Source: Flavobacteriaceae bacterium (lineage in GTDB: Bacteria > Bacteroidota > Bacteroidia > Flavobacteriales > Flavobacteriaceae). Taken from it: a stretch of DNA of 47,206 nucleotides. A model generated the notes under the pieces. It was not told where the DNA came from, made no database searches, and worked only from the letters and a program-made list of their open reading frames with translations. The stretch is from the NCBI GenBank assembly GCA_029248185.1, contig JAQWJV010000036.1, positions 1 through 47,206 on the forward strand. Reading direction: 5' to 3'. Position 1 is the stretch's first letter; each line of letters begins with the position of its first letter. The position numbers and the translations under genes were made by a program. This document shows positions 43,784 to 47,206 of this stretch, one piece after another.

Positions 43784-46324
43784 ATGAGTAAATTAATGAA
43801 AACTACGAAAACAATCCTTATTATTACAGCAGTCATGTTTTTTTTAGGGTGTAATAAATCTTATAAAATGACCGGAATTCATTCTGTTGCAAATTCCAAA
43901 AACGGCCAAATTACCTCTGTCTCTGGAACACGTAAAATAAGTGGGATATACCCACACTTAACTACTTATTCTCATGGCAGAGAAAATGGCTCTTATGGTT
44001 TTGGGAATGAATGTGGTATTGGAGCTCTGGCAGTTTGGAATGATAAACTCTATATGCTTAATTACGCCGCACACCAACCTAAAGGGAGTGAGCATAAGTT
44101 ATATATTATTGATGAAGATAAAAACATGCAGATTTTTGAAGGAAGTATTGGTGGTACCCCAGCTGCCAGAATGATACATCAAGAATCTAATCAGTTATTA
44201 ATAGGGCCTTATGTTATTGATAGTATAGGTAAGGTTAGGGTAATCCCCTATTCCAATATGGAAGGACGATTAACCGCTATAGCTCGCCATTTAAAAGATC
44301 CAGAGAACATGGTTTACTATTACGATATGGAAGGCATACTCTATGAGGTTAATGTTCATACGTTGAAGGTGAAAAAATTATTTGAAGACCCCTTACCAGG
44401 ATGGCACGGAAAAGGAGGATATACTAGTCAAGGAAAGTTAGTAGTTTCTAATAATGGAGAGCATGCCAGTGAAGGTAAGGTTACACATGATAACGATGAT
44501 TGGGAAGCAGAACACTACCAATGGGAAGATAAATGGAAAGTTGATAAAGAGGATGTTTTTGGATTAGAAAACCTAGGTATTCTTGCTGAATTTGATGGAG
44601 ATAATTTTAAAATAGTAGAAAGAAGACAATATACTGATGTAACCACAAAGCATGGGATTTATGCTATTCCAAACGATCAATCTCCACTTTGGTCAATGGG
44701 TTGGGACAAAAAATCTGTTAGACTAAAAGTTTTAGATAAAGGAAAATGGTATACATATTTGTTGCCAAAGGCTACCTATAATAATGATCCACCTCATGGT
44801 TGGTTCACAGAATGGCCACGTATAAGATCAGTTGGAAACGGTAAAATGATGATGGATATGCATGGTATGTTTTATGATTTCCCTCAAACTTTTTCGGCTA
44901 ATAATTCCGCTGGAATAAAACCTATGGGTTCTCATTTACGGTATATACCAGATTTTTTAAATTGGAACGACCAAATCGTTTTAGCAACAGACGAAACAAG
45001 TATTCAAGGTAATCCTTTATCAGGGCAACCTCAATCTAATCTTTGGTTTGGATCTTATGATGAACTTTCAAACTGGGGTCCAGCTTCTGGATATGGTGCT
45101 ATTTGGTTAAAAGAGGATGTGAAGGCTAATACACATTCCAGTGCTTATTTAATGGCTGGATTTGACAATCGTATGGTGCACTTTAAAAATCATGGAGATA
45201 TTTCTGTTAAAATCACTATGGAAATTGATGTTAATGGAGATAACAATTGGAAAGCATACAAATCTATATCTTTAGAAAAAGAAGCGTATGCTTATCATCT
45301 ATTTGATCAAGGGCTAAAGGCTAATTGGATAAGGTTGGTTTCAGATTCAAATTCAAAGTTAACTGCAACCTTTCATTTTACCGATTCAAATTTAAAAAAC
45401 AGATTTGATGGTGAAATACTTTTTTCTGCTTTGGCTGATATAGAATATGACGGAGAAGTAAGTCACGCTAAACTATATAGTAATAAGACTAATTTTAACC
45501 TTAGTGTAATTGCTGGATCTATTGAAAATGGTCAATTCAACAGAACCAAAGATATTGAGTTTAAAAAATTAGATTTTAACTATCAAGAAGGCATTACGGA
45601 CACCACAGCTTTAGAAGCTTTAAAAGTGAAAGATCTCTGGTCCGAGGACGAGGCATCAATTATATTAAAACTAAAACACTCACAATTACGATTACCCAGA
45701 ATAAATAGCACATATTCCACTAAGTTGCCTTCAGGAACTACCCGTCTAGTACGTGAAGTTGAATCTGAACGTGAATTAGCCAATATTGCAGGAACTTTTT
45801 ATGAATTACCCTTATTTAAAGTAGGACAAGAACCACTTTATAAAATGATGCGTCCAGTTTCAACTCATGGCAAACAGATATCTGATTTTAACACATGGAA
45901 TGGTTTATTGGTTTTAAGCGGTGTAAAAAAATATTCTATTGATTCAGAACACATTTACACTTCAGAAGATAGTGAAACCAGTTTATGGTTTGGAGGTATT
46001 GATGATATCTGGGATTTTGGAAAGCCAGTGGGAGAAGGTGGTCCATGGAAAAACACACAAGTAAAAGCTAATGAGTTATCCGACAAGTACTTAATGACAG
46101 GCTATGATAAAAAAACACTTATGCTAAAGGCTGACAAAGACACAAAAGTAACTTTATTAATACATGTGAACCATTATTTAGAGGAACCAATGGAATACAA
46201 AACGTTTAATTTGAAAACAGGTGAAACGGTGGAATATGAATTTCCAAATGGATTTAGTGCGCATTGGGTCCAAGTAAAAGCAAATAAAGATTGTTCTGCA
46301 ACCGCATGGTTCGTTTATGAATAA
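43784..46324 (+). CDS. Unrecognised secreted lipoprotein with tandem internal duplication
   Basis: An 846-residue protein with a lipoprotein signal (FFLGC at about 23). I do not recognise the family. The N-terminal 300 residues look like beta-propeller blades (IGALAVWNDKLYMLNY, SEHKLYIIDEDKNMQIF, PENMVYYYDMEGILYEVN). The second part is a duplication. Residues about 300-532 and about 614-846 align, sharing LKV/LKL, LPK/LPR, G(M/T)FY(D/E)(F/L)P, DF..WN, LWFG..D(E/D)(L/I).(N/D)(W/F)G, VKAN, YLM(A/T)G(F/Y)D, a beta stretch, and an aromatic end (ATFHF / ATAWF). A linker of about 80 residues (533-613) may echo the propeller part. It is the last intact gene of the degradative block, 91 bases after GH92. 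It could be a new glycan hydrolase/lyase with a propeller fold or a surface glycan-binding protein. Confidence 0.8.
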   Translation: MSKLMKTTKTILIITAVMFFLGCNKSYKMTGIHSVANSKNGQITSVSGTRKISGIYPHLTTYSHGRENGSYGFGNECGIGALAVWNDKLYMLNYAAHQPKGSEHKLYIIDEDKNMQIFEGSIGGTPAARMIHQESNQLLIGPYVIDSIGKVRVIPYSNMEGRLTAIARHLKDPENMVYYYDMEGILYEVNVHTLKVKKLFEDPLPGWHGKGGYTSQGKLVVSNNGEHASEGKVTHDNDDWEAEHYQWEDKWKVDKEDVFGLENLGILAEFDGDNFKIVERRQYTDVTTKHGIYAIPNDQSPLWSMGWDKKSVRLKVLDKGKWYTYLLPKATYNNDPPHGWFTEWPRIRSVGNGKMMMDMHGMFYDFPQTFSANNSAGIKPMGSHLRYIPDFLNWNDQIVLATDETSIQGNPLSGQPQSNLWFGSYDELSNWGPASGYGAIWLKEDVKANTHSSAYLMAGFDNRMVHFKNHGDISVKITMEIDVNGDNNWKAYKSISLEKEAYAYHLFDQGLKANWIRLVSDSNSKLTATFHFTDSNLKNRFDGEILFSALADIEYDGEVSHAKLYSNKTNFNLSVIAGSIENGQFNRTKDIEFKKLDFNYQEGITDTTALEALKVKDLWSEDEASIILKLKHSQLRLPRINSTYSTKLPSGTTRLVREVESERELANIAGTFYELPLFKVGQEPLYKMMRPVSTHGKQISDFNTWNGLLVLSGVKKYSIDSEHIYTSEDSETSLWFGGIDDIWDFGKPVGEGGPWKNTQVKANELSDKYLMTGYDKKTLMLKADKDTKVTLLIHVNHYLEEPMEYKTFNLKTGETVEYEFPNGFSAHWVQVKANKDCSATAWFVYE

Positions 46325-46395
46325 CATTAAAATTTTATTATAAAAAAACTGAAATTAATACTATTTGTAAGTCTCAAACTTATTTATACAAATGG

Positions 46396-47034
46396 CTAAT
46401 TAATGATGAACTTTAAATACTTAAAAAATGAGGTTTGATAGGTATAATAAATTAGTAAATCTCGAGACAAAGAATTACTTGAGCTATGCCATTCACCCCA
46501 ATATCCTATCACGCCAATTTGAAATGTGTAAATTCTTGGGTCAGAGTCATATCTAATGGAAAGCGCATTGATTGCTTCTTTAGCCTCGGATAAATATTTT
46601 TCATTATTGAAATTAGTTATTTATTTCCCATTTTCGTCTCTTAATCTTTCAACACCAATTTGATCATATAGCCAATCTGGACCACCATCTGAAATCTCAT
46701 TATCTCCATGCCAATCAGTATAAAGTCTTAAAATCAGATGCCTGCCAGCACTCCCAGGTCTATTAATAACTTCTTCTATATAGTCATAGTTGAAACTAAC
46801 ATTTGTTGGCTCAAAATCTTTCCATTTAATGTATTGAAACCCGACTGAAGCATAATCGTAATCTTTCCACCAACCTGTATTCCATCCTTTCATGGGATTT
46901 TTGTAAGGACCATTATTTTTTGGATATGTATACTCTACAATTTTTGATGCGATTTCTAGCGAAGTAGAGTCATCATTTTTTTTACAAGTAGATAGAACTA
47001 ATAGAATAGATAGAATTAGAAGAAATCTTCTCAT
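46396..47034 (-). pseudogene. Broken DUF4832-like (GH-A clan-type) lipoprotein gene
   Basis: From ATG 47034 the minus strand encodes a lipoprotein signal (MRRFLLILSILLVLSTC) and then the start of a DUF4874/DUF4832-type TIM barrel: YKNPMKGWNTGWW, YIKWKDFEPTNVSFNYDYIEEVI, HLILRLYTDWHGDNE. A TAA at 46621-46623 follows residue 137. The same frame continues without shift into IRYDSDPRIYTFQIGVIGYWGEWHSS, a typical conserved strand of the family, so the stop is a nonsense change inside a once-longer gene. The family-like sequence ends soon after, and the frame closes at 46396, long before the roughly 450-550 residues expected, so the 3' part is also deleted or replaced. Perfect 11-bp direct repeats (ATGGCTAATTA) lie at 46392-46402 and 47042-47052, at both ends of the remnant. 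Confidence 0.6.
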
Positions 47035-47206
47035 CTGATTGATGGCTAATTATAAACAAGTTACTGAATTTACTAATTAATCTAATACAACTCCACAAGG
47101 TTGGGACCAATCCAAATTCATTATAAACCACTATCATCATTGATCTAACAAGGCCTTTACTCATGTCTTTAAATGGGGGGTGTTTGTTTAGGGGTGTGGG
47201 AGTTTT
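47035..47206. other. Right-edge non-coding sequence
   Basis: AT-rich sequence beyond the broken lipoprotein gene. It holds one copy of an 11-bp direct repeat (47042-47052) and an 11-bp inverted partner (47068-47078) of a sequence at 46450-46460. No convincing gene is seen. A 60-codon minus-strand frame here overlaps the pseudogene in another register and has no family character. Confidence 0.4.

Noticed and set aside
46982-47164. 60-codon minus-strand ORF at the right edge
   Set aside because: It overlaps the DUF4832-like remnant in another register and shows no recognisable domain or signal.
1-47206. tRNA/rRNA genes, CRISPR arrays, riboswitches and intact insertion sequences
   Set aside because: No cloverleaf-like segments, regular repeat-spacer pattern, recognisable riboswitch cores or transposase frames were seen by eye; a covariance-model scan would be needed to exclude small RNAs.

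Overview
The window is AT-rich DNA that looks like a marine or aquatic Bacteroidota genome, probably a flavobacterium. The evidence is a SusC/SusD pair, many secreted lipoproteins, a hybrid two-component system, TAnnTTTG-type promoter elements, and sulfatases beside exo-glycosidases. Most of it is one polysaccharide utilization locus (PUL) that carries its own monosaccharide catabolic pathway. Family assignments come from reading the translations; no database search was run.

Layout. (1) 1-1.82 kb is a left flank of mobile or decaying material: the C-terminal part of a RepA-like AAA ATPase, a broken lipoprotein gene with an InlB-like repeat, and a short ORF with HUH-replicase-like motifs. (2) 1.95-9.96 kb encodes uptake: SusC, SusD, twin intergenic hairpins, and a 1092-aa FG-GAP/ASPIC lipoprotein. 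(3) 10.0-16.4 kb holds an S1 sulfatase, a GH31 enzyme, a decayed gene remnant and an alpha/beta-hydrolase esterase. (4) 16.4-22.2 kb, on the minus strand, holds an AraC-type regulator, a FucP-type transporter, an FMN-dependent L-lactate/2-hydroxyacid dehydrogenase and a DUF255 thioredoxin-fold lipoprotein. (5) 22.3-28.3 kb, divergent on the plus strand, is a compact 6-deoxyhexose operon: RhaD-type aldolase, L-fucose isomerase, bifunctional aldolase/short-chain dehydrogenase and FGGY kinase. It is followed by a 1374-aa hybrid two-component sensor/regulator. (6) 32.6-46.3 kb is a second degradative block: GH29, a short GH29-like protein, a second sulfatase, a GH106-like protein, GH92, and an unrecognised 846-aa lipoprotein with an internal duplication. 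(7) 46.4-47.2 kb is a broken DUF4832-like lipoprotein gene on the minus strand.

Working model (inference). A sulfated, possibly acylated glycan containing L-fucose and/or L-rhamnose, with alpha-mannose and another alpha-linked sugar, is bound and imported by SusCD. It is stripped by sulfatases, esterase and exo-glycosidases outside the cytoplasm. The deoxyhexose enters by the FucP-type permease, is isomerised, phosphorylated and cleaved to DHAP and L-lactaldehyde, and the lactaldehyde is oxidised to L-lactate and then pyruvate. The HTCS and the AraC-type protein are the likely inducers. No recognisable endo-acting depolymerase is present, which makes the duplicated 846-aa protein and the FG-GAP/ASPIC lipoprotein the most interesting uncharacterised parts.
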